In this document: in pieces, positions 1-7,979 of the stretch
How the letters are laid out: every line of letters begins with the position of its first letter
Numbering within the stretch: position 1 is the first letter of the stretch
Origin: Thermoanaerobacterales bacterium
Lineage (GTDB): Bacteria; Actinomycetota; Acidimicrobiia; Acidimicrobiales; JACDCH01
Assembly: GCA_017577565.1 (NCBI GenBank)
Contig: PKRH01000124.1
Coordinates: forward strand, 1-9,593
DNA: 9,593 bases
Reading direction: 5' to 3'
Made by a program: the position numbers and the translations under genes
Notes under the pieces: model-generated
Told to the model about the DNA's origin: nothing
Databases searched by the model: none
Seen by the model: the letters and a program-made list of their open reading frames with translations, nothing else

Positions 1-1
1 G

Positions 2-529
2 CGCGAGAGGCGGCGGTGGGGGCTCGGCCGGCTGGCGGTGCTCGGCGCGGTCGTCGGCCTCGTCGCCATGTGGGCCTACGTCGTGTACCTGGCCGTCGGG
101 CCCGGACGGCAGCCGCCCATCGACCGGCTGGACGACCCGGCCTTCGCCGAGGCCGCCGAGCCCCGGTGCGCGGCCGCGGTCGAGGCGGTGGACGAGCTGC
201 CGGTCGCCGCCGCCGTCGACACCGCCGCGGAGCGGGCCGAGGTGCTCGACGAGGCCAACGACATCTTCGAGGACATGCTCGACGACCTCGAGGGCATGCT
301 CGACCTCGTGCCCGCCGGCGAGCAGCGGGAGCGGGCCGAGGCGTGGCTGTCCGACTGGCGCACCTACCTCGGCGACCGCCGGGCCTACGCCGAGGCCCTG
401 CGGGTCGACCCGGAGGCCCGCCTGCTCGTCTCGGAGAAGGAGGGCGAGGGCCGCCACGTCACGGGGTGGATCGACGAGTTCGCCAAGGCCAACCGCATGC
501 CCTCCTGCGCCACCCCCACCGACGTCTGA
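2..529 (+). CDS. Membrane-anchored hypothetical protein, 5' end outside window
   Basis: I do not recognise a family. The frame is open to the left edge, and its first visible residues are Arg-rich (RERRRW), followed directly by one hydrophobic segment of about 23 residues (around residues 11-33 of the 175 visible). This looks like a basic cytoplasmic tail plus a single membrane anchor or uncleaved signal, so the start is probably upstream of the window. A GTG at 38 could start a 163-residue form, but no ribosome binding site precedes it and it would discard the basic stretch. The remainder is acidic, Ala/Glu/Asp-rich and predicted to be helical and outside the cytoplasm. It contains just two cysteines, one shortly after the anchor (EPRC) and one six residues from the C terminus (PSCATPTDV), which could form a disulfide. 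It converges on the arginine operon and so belongs to a different transcript. Function is unknown. Confidence 0.7.
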   Translation, partial: RERRRWGLGRLAVLGAVVGLVAMWAYVVYLAVGPGRQPPIDRLDDPAFAEAAEPRCAAAVEAVDELPVAAAVDTAAERAEVLDEANDIFEDMLDDLEGMLDLVPAGEQRERAEAWLSDWRTYLGDRRAYAEALRVDPEARLLVSEKEGEGRHVTGWIDEFAKANRMPSCATPTDV

Positions 530-550
530 GCCCGCTCCGCCGGGGCGGGC
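530..550. terminator. Hairpin between convergent genes, candidate bidirectional terminator
   Basis: Arms GCCCGC (530-535) and GCGGGC (545-550) are perfect complements. In the + strand RNA the stem extends inward by a U-G wobble and two C-G pairs, giving 9 bp around a GCC loop. It begins immediately after the + strand stop codon (527-529) and ends 4 nt from the stop of the minus-strand glycosylase. There is no U-tract, so it is not a textbook intrinsic terminator, but tract-less hairpins at convergent gene ends are common in high-GC actinobacteria. Termination is inferred from position. Confidence 0.5.
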
Positions 551-554
551 GAGG

Positions 555-1262
555 TCAGGGGCGGGGCCCGGCCCCGCCGGCCCGCGCCCCGCCGCCGCTC
601 GGCGGCTTGCGGGACACGTGCGGGTCGCCGGGGACGTACCACCGCCACGGGTGCTCGGCCCCGGCCGTCAGCCCGATGCGGGTGGTCTGGACCGGGTCGG
701 CCGGCGGCGGCGTGCCGTCGTCGGTCAGCCACACGCCCCGGTCCCCGGTCACCAGGTCGGCGCCGTCGAAGCTGCCGTCGAGCCCGAGCGCCTGGCAGAG
801 CTTGGCCGGGCCGCTGCACAGGTCGGTCGGCCGGCGGGCCCGGGGGCGGGCGGCGAACATCTCCTCCAGCCCGGCGACCGGCGCCAGCGCCCGCAGCAGC
901 ACGGCCACCCCGACGCCCTCGTCGCCACAGACGACGTTGGCGCACCAGTGCATCCCGTAGGTGAAGTAGACGTACAGGCCGCCCGGCGGGCCGAACATCG
1001 TGCGGTTCCGGCGCGTCATCCCCCGGTAGGCGTGGCTGCCCGGGTCGATGGCCCCGCAGTACGCCTCGACCTCGACGATGCGCCCCACCCGGACGACCGG
1101 CTCCCCGCCGTCCCGCTCGGGACCGAGCCGCACGAGCAGCTTGTTCAGCAGCTCGGGCGCCACCTCGCGGGGGTCGCGGCGCAGCCGCGCCCGGTCCACC
1201 ACCGTCCCCCAGCCGGCGGGGAGGGCGCCGCGGGGCGCGGCCGGGGACGGCCGACCGGTCAC
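555..1262 (-). CDS. DNA-3-methyladenine glycosylase (AAG/MPG family)
   Basis: A base-excision repair enzyme that removes alkylated purines such as 3-methyladenine from DNA by cleaving the N-glycosidic bond. The 235-residue product has the full AAG/MPG family core. RIVEVEAY (61-68) carries the likely catalytic Glu66 and the base-stacking Tyr68. DPGSHAYRGMTRRN (73-86) includes His77, aligning with the active-site His of the human enzyme. GLYVYFTYGMHWCANVV (95-111) includes Asn109, and TDLCSGPAKLCQALG (146-160) is a family signature. The GTG start overlaps the stop of the upstream thioesterase as GTGA (1259-1262). No good Shine-Dalgarno lies near it, so translation probably depends on coupling. 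The last 17 residues are a Gly/Pro/Ala-rich tail outside the conserved fold. It is the last gene of the operon. From memory, a glycosylase of this family near argH recurs in actinobacteria, often with tyrS, which is absent here. Confidence 0.95.
   Translation of the reverse strand: MTGRPSPAAPRGALPAGWGTVVDRARLRRDPREVAPELLNKLLVRLGPERDGGEPVVRVGRIVEVEAYCGAIDPGSHAYRGMTRRNRTMFGPPGGLYVYFTYGMHWCANVVCGDEGVGVAVLLRALAPVAGLEEMFAARPRARRPTDLCSGPAKLCQALGLDGSFDGADLVTGDRGVWLTDDGTPPPADPVQTTRIGLTAGAEHPWRWYVPGDPHVSRKPPSGGGARAGGAGPRP
560..578. repeat. GC-rich inverted repeat in glycosylase 3' end
   Basis: Arms GGCGGGGCC (560-568) and GGCCCCGCC (570-578) are a perfect 9-bp inverted repeat around one base, so about 8 bp around a 3-nt loop in practice. 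It sits in the codons of the low-complexity C-terminal tail, just before the operon's last stop codon. It may add to transcription termination with the hairpin at 530-550. It may equally be chance in such GC-rich sequence. Confidence 0.35.
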
Positions 1263-1653
1263 GACAGCGCCGAGCGCACCGCCTCGGGCACCGGGGCCGG
1301 CTCGGTCGTCCCCGGTGCCACCGCCACGTAGGTCACGACCGCGCTGAACACCGGCCGCTCGCCGACCGACCCCTCGAAGCCGACGTCGAAGCTCGTGCGC
1401 CCCCAGCGCCGGACCGCGACGTCGATGGCGAGGACGTCGCCGTGGCCGGCCGCGCCGTGCCAGGTGATGTCGGCCCGCTTGAGCACGATGTCGAGCGCGC
1501 CCGAGGTCAGGTAGTCGTCCCCGAGCGCCGAGCGCAGCCACGCGTCGCAGGCGTCGTCCACGTAGGCGAGGTAGTGCGCGTTGAAGACGTGGCGCTGCAT
1601 GTCGACCTCGCCGTAGCGCACGCGGATCTCGTGGCGGAAGGGCGTCGGGGTGC

Positions 1654-1657
<4 letters not shown>
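1259..1657 (-). CDS. Hotdog-fold acyl-CoA thioesterase (4HBT/YbgC-like)
   Basis: Probably hydrolyses an acyl-CoA thioester to the free acid and CoA; the substrate cannot be told from sequence. The 132-residue product is the usual length of a single hotdog domain. Near its N terminus it has the 4HBT signature in VRYGEVDMQRHVFNAHYLAYVDDA (13-36). Asp19 is in the position of the catalytic Asp, followed by His23, Asn26 and Tyr29, as in the family pattern D-x-x-x-H-v-x-N-x-x-Y. A central helix and antiparallel strands follow (around DVLAIDVAVRRWGRTSFDVGFE, 74-95). The GTG start lies in a GTGA overlap with the argH stop, with GGAGGG 9 nt upstream. The stop overlaps the glycosylase start in the same way. 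It has no known step in arginine synthesis; position ties its expression to argGH. No signal peptide or membrane segment is seen, so it should be cytosolic. Confidence 0.85.
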
Positions 1658-3051
<1,394 letters not shown>

Positions 3052-3070
3052 CGGTCGCCCCCGCGCCGGA

Positions 3071-4267
<1,197 letters not shown>

Positions 4268-4273
4268 TGGACG

Positions 4274-4282
4274 CTTCCTTCT
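4274..4282 (-). promoter_or_regulatory. argG ribosome binding site
   Basis: AGAAGGAAG on the minus strand lies 6 nt before the argG ATG (4265-4267). It is the least GC-rich and most clearly single-stranded part of the argR-argG gap, just after two strong hairpins. It fixes the argG start. Confidence 0.75.
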
Positions 4283-4290
4283 CGGTCGGG

Positions 4291-4310
4291 GGCGGAGCTG
4301 CGGCTCCGCC
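4291..4310. repeat. Perfect hairpin next to argG ribosome binding site
   Basis: Arms GGCGGAGC (4291-4298) and GCTCCGCC (4303-4310) form an uninterrupted 8-bp stem with a 4-nt loop. It lies about 8 nt before the argG Shine-Dalgarno in the mRNA. Confidence 0.75.
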
Positions 4311-4311
4311 G

Positions 4312-4330
4312 GGCCGGGCGCTGCCCGGCC
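4312..4330. repeat. Second perfect hairpin, tandem to the first
   Basis: Arms GGCCGGGC (4312-4319) and GCCCGGCC (4323-4330) form an uninterrupted 8-bp stem with a 3-nt loop. A single base (4311) separates it from the hairpin at 4291-4310, so the two stems could stack end to end. Confidence 0.75.
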
Positions 4331-4341
4331 GCAGGTCGGAC

Positions 4342-4362
4342 GGGGATGGGGATGGGGTCGGG
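4342..4362 (+). other. Canonical G-quadruplex motif in the argR-argG gap
   Basis: Four G-runs (4342-4345, 4348-4351, 4354-4357 and 4360-4362) are separated by three 2-nt loops (AT, AT, TC), a short-loop motif expected to be stable. The G-rich strand is the + strand, the template for the operon, so the mRNA itself is C-rich here. Formation in the cell is inferred. Confidence 0.6.
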
Positions 4363-4377
4363 CCCGGTGGACCGGGC
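4362..4377. repeat. Hairpin just after argR
   Basis: Arms GCCCGG (4362-4367) and CCGGGC (4372-4377) with a TGGA loop on the + strand, 8 nt past the argR stop codon in transcript direction. It may be a weak, tract-less terminator or a 3' end stabiliser for the argCJBDFR portion of the message. Confidence 0.5.
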
Positions 4378-4385
4378 GGGGGGTG

Positions 4386-4931
4386 TCACCGCAGACCGGC
4401 CATGTCGGCCAGGCGGTCGGCGACCTGGGCGGCGTCCGCGTCCTCGGCGACGACGACGATCAGCGTGTCGTCGCCGGCCACGGTGCCGAGCACGCCGGGC
4501 ATGCCCGAGCGGTCGAGCGCCGACGCGACGACGTGCGCCGAGCCCGGCGGCGTGCGCAGGACGACGAGGTTGCCCGAGCGGGCGACCTCGACCACCCAGT
4601 CACCGAACACCCGGCGCAGGTGGTCCTCCGGGGCCCGCTGCTGGGTGGGCAGCTCGGGGATGGCGTAGACGCTCTCGCCCCCGGCGACCCGCACCTTGAT
4701 CGCGCCCAGGTCCTCGAGGTCGCGCGACACCGTCGCCTGCGTGGCCGCCACGCCTTCGGCGGCCAGCAGCTCGACCAGCTGCTGCTGGCTCGTCACCGCG
4801 TGCTCGGCGAGCAGGCGGGCGACGCGGTGCTGGCGCTGCGGCTTGGCCAGCGGGCGGGGCTCGTCCCCCTCGGCCGGCGCCGGCCCGTCCGGGGACGGCG
4901 CGGCGGGGCGGGTCGTCGAGCGGTCGGTCAT
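4386..4931 (-). CDS. argR: Arginine repressor ArgR
   Basis: Hexameric transcriptional regulator that binds ARG boxes when arginine is present and represses arginine genes. The 181-residue product has a Pro-rich, probably disordered N-terminal tail of about 30 residues. A winged-helix DNA-binding domain (about 33-90) contains the recognition-helix signature ATQATVSRDLEDLGAIK (63-79). The C-terminal oligomerisation and arginine-binding domain contains NLVVLRTPPGSAHVVASALD (121-140) and GTVAGDDTLIVV (149-160), with the paired Asp154-Asp155 that contacts arginine in the family. The ATG start overlaps the argF stop as ATGA (4928-4931), and GAGGAGG lies 7 nt upstream. It is likely autoregulated because it lies within the operon. 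Its operator should lie upstream of argC, beyond the right edge. No ARG-box-like palindrome is visible inside the window. Confidence 0.97.
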   Translation of the reverse strand: MTDRSTTRPAAPSPDGPAPAEGDEPRPLAKPQRQHRVARLLAEHAVTSQQQLVELLAAEGVAATQATVSRDLEDLGAIKVRVAGGESVYAIPELPTQQRAPEDHLRRVFGDWVVEVARSGNLVVLRTPPGSAHVVASALDRSGMPGVLGTVAGDDTLIVVVAEDADAAQVADRLADMAGLR

Positions 4932-5833
4932 CGCTGCGCCTCCTCGACCAGCCACGAGAGGAGCCCTCGCATGCTGTGCAGCCGGTTGTGGGCCTGGGCG
5001 ATCACGACGCTCCGGGGGCCGTCGACGACCGAGGCCGTCACCTCCTCGCCCCGGTGCGCCGGCAGGCAGTGCATGAACACGGCGCCGGGCGCGGCGGCGT
5101 TCATCACCCGGTCGTCGACCTGGAAGCCCTCGAAGGCCCGGGCCCGCTCCTCGGCCTCGTCCTCCTGCCCCATCGACGCCCACACGTCGGTGTGGACGGC
5201 GGCGGCGCCGGCGACGGCCTCGGTCGGGCGGGTCGTGACCACCGGCGGGGCGCCCAGGGCGGCCAGCCGGTCGAGGTCCTCGTCCGTCGGCCCGTAGCCC
5301 GGCGGGCAGGCCAGGCGGACCTTCATGCCCATCATCGTCGCCCCCAGGGCCAGCGAGCGGGCCACGTTGTTGAAGTCGCCGACCCAGGCGACGGTCGCCC
5401 CCTCCAGCTCGCCCAGGTGCTGGCGCATGGTCAGCAGGTCGGCGAGCGCCTGGCAGGGGTGCCCGCGGTCGGAGAGCAGGTTGACGACCGGGACGGTGGC
5501 CGCCGCGGCCAGCTCCTCGAGGAGCCGGTGGTCGAACACCCGGGCGCCGAGGACCGCGTGGTAGCCGGACAGCACCCGGGCGATGTCGGCGACCGGCTCG
5601 CGCTCGCCGCTGCCGACCTCCTCGCGCCGGAACGTGACCGGGTGACCGCCGAGCTGCACGACCGCCACCTCGGACGAGTGCCGGGTCCGCAGCGACGGCT
5701 TCTCGAAGTACAGGCCGACCGTGCGCCCGGCGAGCGGGCGGTCGCCACCGGGCGGCTCGGCGGCCCGCCGGAGCACCTCGTCGAGCTCCTCGGCGCGCAG
5801 GTCGTCGATCTCCAGCACGTGGCGCACGGTCAC
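4928..5833 (-). CDS. argF: Ornithine carbamoyltransferase
   Basis: Transfers the carbamoyl group of carbamoyl phosphate to ornithine, giving citrulline. The 301-residue product has normal length. The carbamoyl-phosphate domain contains FEKPSLRTR (43-51), a variant of the usual S-T-R-T-R motif with Leu for the first Thr, and HPCQALADLLT (125-135). The ornithine domain has WVGDFNNVARSL (150-161), the SMG loop in DVWASMGQED (216-225) and HCLPAHRGEE (255-264). The SMG loop and the HCLPAHRG motif argue for ornithine rather than N-acetyl- or succinylornithine as substrate. The GTG start lies in a GTGA overlap with argD, with a GGGGGGAGG 9 nt upstream. A second GTG six bases downstream is possible but further from that site. 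The stop overlaps argR as ATGA. Active as a trimer in related enzymes. Confidence 0.97.
   Translation of the reverse strand: MTVRHVLEIDDLRAEELDEVLRRAAEPPGGDRPLAGRTVGLYFEKPSLRTRHSSEVAVVQLGGHPVTFRREEVGSGEREPVADIARVLSGYHAVLGARVFDHRLLEELAAAATVPVVNLLSDRGHPCQALADLLTMRQHLGELEGATVAWVGDFNNVARSLALGATMMGMKVRLACPPGYGPTDEDLDRLAALGAPPVVTTRPTEAVAGAAAVHTDVWASMGQEDEAEERARAFEGFQVDDRVMNAAAPGAVFMHCLPAHRGEEVTASVVDGPRSVVIAQAHNRLHSMRGLLSWLVEEAQR
4939..4945 (-). promoter_or_regulatory. argR ribosome binding site inside argF
   Basis: GAGGAGG on the minus strand, 7 nt before the argR ATG at 4931, is encoded by the Glu-Glu-Ala codons at the end of argF. It is the most canonical Shine-Dalgarno in the window and supports this start over any longer reading. 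Confidence 0.75.
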
Positions 5834-7017
5834 CGGTCGTCGCCTCCCCCCGCGGGCATCGCGGCCAGCACCTCGCCGATCGCCGCCACGGCGGCGTCGA
5901 TCTCGTCGTCGGTGATCAGCAGCGGCGGGGCCAGGCGCAGGGCCGTCGGGGTCACGGCGTTGGCCACGACCCCCGCCTCGAGCAGCGCGGCGACGACCGC
6001 GTGGGCGTCGAGCCCGTCCAGCTCGACCGCCAGCAGCAGCCCGCGGCCCCGCACCTCGGCGACCCGCGGCAGCCGGGCCAGCCCGTCGGCCAGGCGGGCG
6101 CCCGCCTTCGCGGCCCGCCCCGGCACGTCCTCGGCCTCCATCGTCGCCAGCACCGCCCGGGCCGCCGCCATGGCCAGCGGCTGGCCGCCGAAGGTCGTCG
6201 CGTGGTCGCCGGGCCGGAACACGCCGGCCACCTCGGCCCGGGCCCAGCACGCCCCGACGGGCACGCCGTTGCCCAACGCCTTGGCCATGGTCACCACGTC
6301 GGGGCGGACGCCGTCGTGCTGGAACCCGAACCAGCGCCCGGTGCGGCCGAGGCCGGTCTGGACCTCGTCGACGATCAGCAGCACGCCCCGCTCGTCGCAC
6401 AGCTCGCGCACGCCGGCGAGGTAGCCGGGCGCGGCCGGCACGACGCCGCCCTCCCCCTGGACCGGCTCGAGCAGCACCGCCGCCACCGACGGGTCCAGCG
6501 CCGCCGCCAGCGCGTCGAGGTCGTTCCAGGCCACGTGGCGGAACCCCTCGGGGAGGGGCTGGAAGGGCTCGTGCTTGGCCGGCTGGCCCGTGGCGTGCAG
6601 CGTCGCCAGGGTCCGGCCGTGGAAGCTGCCGTAGGCGGACACCACGACGTGCCGGCCCCGCCCGCCGAACCGGCGGGCCAGCTTGATCGCGCACTCGTTG
6701 GCCTCGGCGCCCGAGTTGCAGAAGAACACCTGGCCGCCGGCCGGCACGCCGTCGCCCACCAGCCGGTCGAGGGTGCGGGCCACCTCGGGCGCCAGCTCGT
6801 TGCCGAACAGGTTGGAGACGTGCAGCAGGGTCCGGGCCTGCGCCGCCAGCGCCTCGGCGACCGCCGGGTGGGCGTGGCCCAGCGAGGTGACGGCGAGCCC
6901 GGACAGCAGGTCGAGGTAGCGACGTCCCCGGTCGTCGTAGAGGTGGGTGCCCTCGCCCCGCACGAAGGTGACCGGCGGCGGCGGGTAGGTGGGCATGAGC
7001 GGACCGGGCGCGGTCAC
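5830..7017 (-). CDS. argD: Acetylornithine aminotransferase
   Basis: PLP-dependent class III aminotransferase that converts N-acetylglutamate semialdehyde and glutamate to N-acetylornithine and 2-oxoglutarate. It may also act in lysine synthesis as N-succinyldiaminopimelate aminotransferase, as some relatives do. The 395-residue product is full length. Its motifs are CNSGAEANECAIKLAR (100-115) for the cofactor phosphate, SFHGRTLATL (131-140), IVDEVQTGLGRTG (215-227) with the pyridine-nitrogen Asp217, and TMAKALGNGVPVGA (243-256) with the Schiff-base Lys246. HATTFGGQPLA (272-282) has Gln where Asn is common. The GTG start overlaps the argB stop as GTGA (7014-7017), with GGGGAGGGG 5 nt upstream. 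An internal ATG at 6996 (MPTYPPPP) is nearer the family's usual N terminus but has no ribosome binding site, so the GTG is preferred. Confidence 0.97.
   Translation of the reverse strand: MTAPGPLMPTYPPPPVTFVRGEGTHLYDDRGRRYLDLLSGLAVTSLGHAHPAVAEALAAQARTLLHVSNLFGNELAPEVARTLDRLVGDGVPAGGQVFFCNSGAEANECAIKLARRFGGRGRHVVVSAYGSFHGRTLATLHATGQPAKHEPFQPLPEGFRHVAWNDLDALAAALDPSVAAVLLEPVQGEGGVVPAAPGYLAGVRELCDERGVLLIVDEVQTGLGRTGRWFGFQHDGVRPDVVTMAKALGNGVPVGACWARAEVAGVFRPGDHATTFGGQPLAMAAARAVLATMEAEDVPGRAAKAGARLADGLARLPRVAEVRGRGLLLAVELDGLDAHAVVAALLEAGVVANAVTPTALRLAPPLLITDDEIDAAVAAIGEVLAAMPAGGGDDR
5843..5851 (-). promoter_or_regulatory. argF ribosome binding site inside argD
   Basis: GGGGGGAGG on the minus strand lies 9 nt before the argF GTG at 5833. 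It is formed by the Gly codons near the argD C terminus (AGGGDDR). The spacing favours the GTG at 5833 over the one at 5827. Confidence 0.65.
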
Positions 7018-7979
7018 GGCGACCCCTCCCCGGCCGGCCCGCCGGCCGCCCCGGCGGTGATCATCGTCCCGACCCCCTCGTCGCTGAACAGCTCGAGCAG
7101 CAGCACGTGCGGCACCCGGCCGTCGAGCAGGTGGGCCGAGGCGACGCCGTGGCGCACCGCGTGGAGGGCGGCCGCCACCTTCGGGATCATCCCGCCGGCC
7201 AGGCGGCCCTCGTCGACCATGGCCTGCAGCTCGTCGGCGTCGATGCGGCTGATCAGCGAGGACGGGTCGTCGACGTCGGCGAGCAGCCCGGGCACGTCGG
7301 TGAGGAACAGCACCTTCTCGGCGCCGAGGGCCTCGGCGATGGCACCGGCCACCGTGTCGGCGTTGATGTTGTAGGGCTGGCCGGTCGGGTCGGACCCGAT
7401 CGTCGACACGACCGGGACGAGGCGCTCGGCGAGCAGCTTCTCGAGGATCGAGGGGTTGACCGAGCGCACGTCCCCGACGTAGCCGAGGTCCGGGTGGCGG
7501 GCCCCGGCCAGGATGAGGCCGGCGTCCTCGCCGGAGAGGCCGACCGCGAGGGGCCCGTGGACGTTGACCGCCGAGACGATCTCGCGGTTGACCTTGCCGA
7601 CGAGCACCATGCGGGCGATCTCGACGGTCTCGGCGTCGGTCACCCGCAGGCCGTCGCGGAACTCGGGCTGCTTGCCCAGGCGGGCCATGAGCTCGCTGAT
7701 CTGGGGGCCGCCGCCGTGGACGACGACCGGCCGCATGCCGACCGCCCGCAGGAGCGCGACGTCGTCGGCGACGGCCCGGCCGAGGGCCGGGTCGACCATG
7801 GCGTTGCCGCCGTACTTCACGACGACGACGGCGTCCCGGAAGCGGTGGATGTAGGGCAGCGCCTCGAGCAGCACGGCGACCCGCTGCGCCGCCTCGGCCG
7901 AGCCCACCCCGGCGGCGCCGGGCGCCGGGGGCGTCCCGCCCGTCTCCGTCGCGGCGGTGTCGGTCACGGGGCCGGTCAC
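7014..7979 (-). CDS. argB: Acetylglutamate kinase, arginine-sensitive type
   Basis: Phosphorylates N-acetylglutamate with ATP, usually the controlled step of the acetylated pathway. The 321-residue product has an N-terminal low-complexity extension of about 28 residues, then an amino-acid-kinase fold. Key sites are VKYGGNAM (54-61) with Lys55, HGGGPQI (88-94), FRDGLRVTD (107-115), NINADTVAGAIAEAL (204-218), FLTDVPG (225-231) and GGMIPK (262-267) with the conserved Lys267. An N-terminal helix before the fold (about 30-48) and the C-terminal HVLLLELFSDEGVGTMI (291-307) match the features described for hexameric, arginine-inhibited kinases, so feedback inhibition is likely. The GTG start lies in the GTGA overlap with argJ, with AAGGGG 5 nt upstream. 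A second GTG at 7967 is less well placed. The C-terminal Gly-rich tail covers the argD ribosome binding site. Confidence 0.97.
   Translation of the reverse strand: MTGPVTDTAATETGGTPPAPGAAGVGSAEAAQRVAVLLEALPYIHRFRDAVVVVKYGGNAMVDPALGRAVADDVALLRAVGMRPVVVHGGGPQISELMARLGKQPEFRDGLRVTDAETVEIARMVLVGKVNREIVSAVNVHGPLAVGLSGEDAGLILAGARHPDLGYVGDVRSVNPSILEKLLAERLVPVVSTIGSDPTGQPYNINADTVAGAIAEALGAEKVLFLTDVPGLLADVDDPSSLISRIDADELQAMVDEGRLAGGMIPKVAAALHAVRHGVASAHLLDGRVPHVLLLELFSDEGVGTMITAGAAGGPAGEGSP
7023..7031 (-). promoter_or_regulatory. argD ribosome binding site inside argB
   Basis: GGGGAGGGG on the minus strand lies 5 nt before the argD GTG at 7017. It is encoded by the Gly-Glu-Gly codons close to the argB C terminus (AGEGSP), and it supports the overlapping GTG start. 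Confidence 0.65.

Larger units (their letters stand above)
4268..4385 (-). promoter_or_regulatory. Structured argR-argG intergenic region (argG leader)
   Basis: This is the only sizeable gap in the operon (118 nt). In transcript order it holds a 6-bp hairpin just after the argR stop, a C-rich tract whose DNA complement is a G-quadruplex motif, two adjacent perfect 8-bp hairpins, and the argG ribosome binding site. There is no AT-rich ARG-box palindrome, no recognisable sigma-70-type promoter and no U-tract. It could be a partial terminator, an RNA processing or stabilising element that lowers or uncouples argGH expression, or a leader of a promoter I cannot recognise. The function is inferred only from structure and position. 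Confidence 0.5.

Noticed and set aside
16..960. 314-codon + strand frame running through the hypothetical gene and into the glycosylase
   Set aside because: Extremely Arg/Gly-rich translation that crosses the convergent gene boundary; a different frame from the well-composed gene at 2-529.
4291..4330. Classical intrinsic terminator before argG
   Set aside because: The hairpins are strong but no U-tract follows on either strand, and the argG Shine-Dalgarno follows at once. Kept only as hairpins of unknown role.
4268..4385. ARG box (ArgR operator) or promoter in the argR-argG gap
   Set aside because: The gap is nearly all G/C, with no AT-rich TGAAT/ATTCA-like palindrome and no -10/-35 pair. 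The operator is expected upstream of argC, outside the window.
4928..5833. N-acetyl- or succinylornithine carbamoyltransferase instead of ArgF
   Set aside because: The SMG loop and HCLPAHRG motif are those of ornithine carbamoyltransferases, and argJ in the operon supplies free ornithine.
4976..7374. Overlapping long + strand frames opposite argF, argD and argB
   Set aside because: Same GC-bias artefact; there are no motifs, and the minus-strand genes account for the sequence fully.
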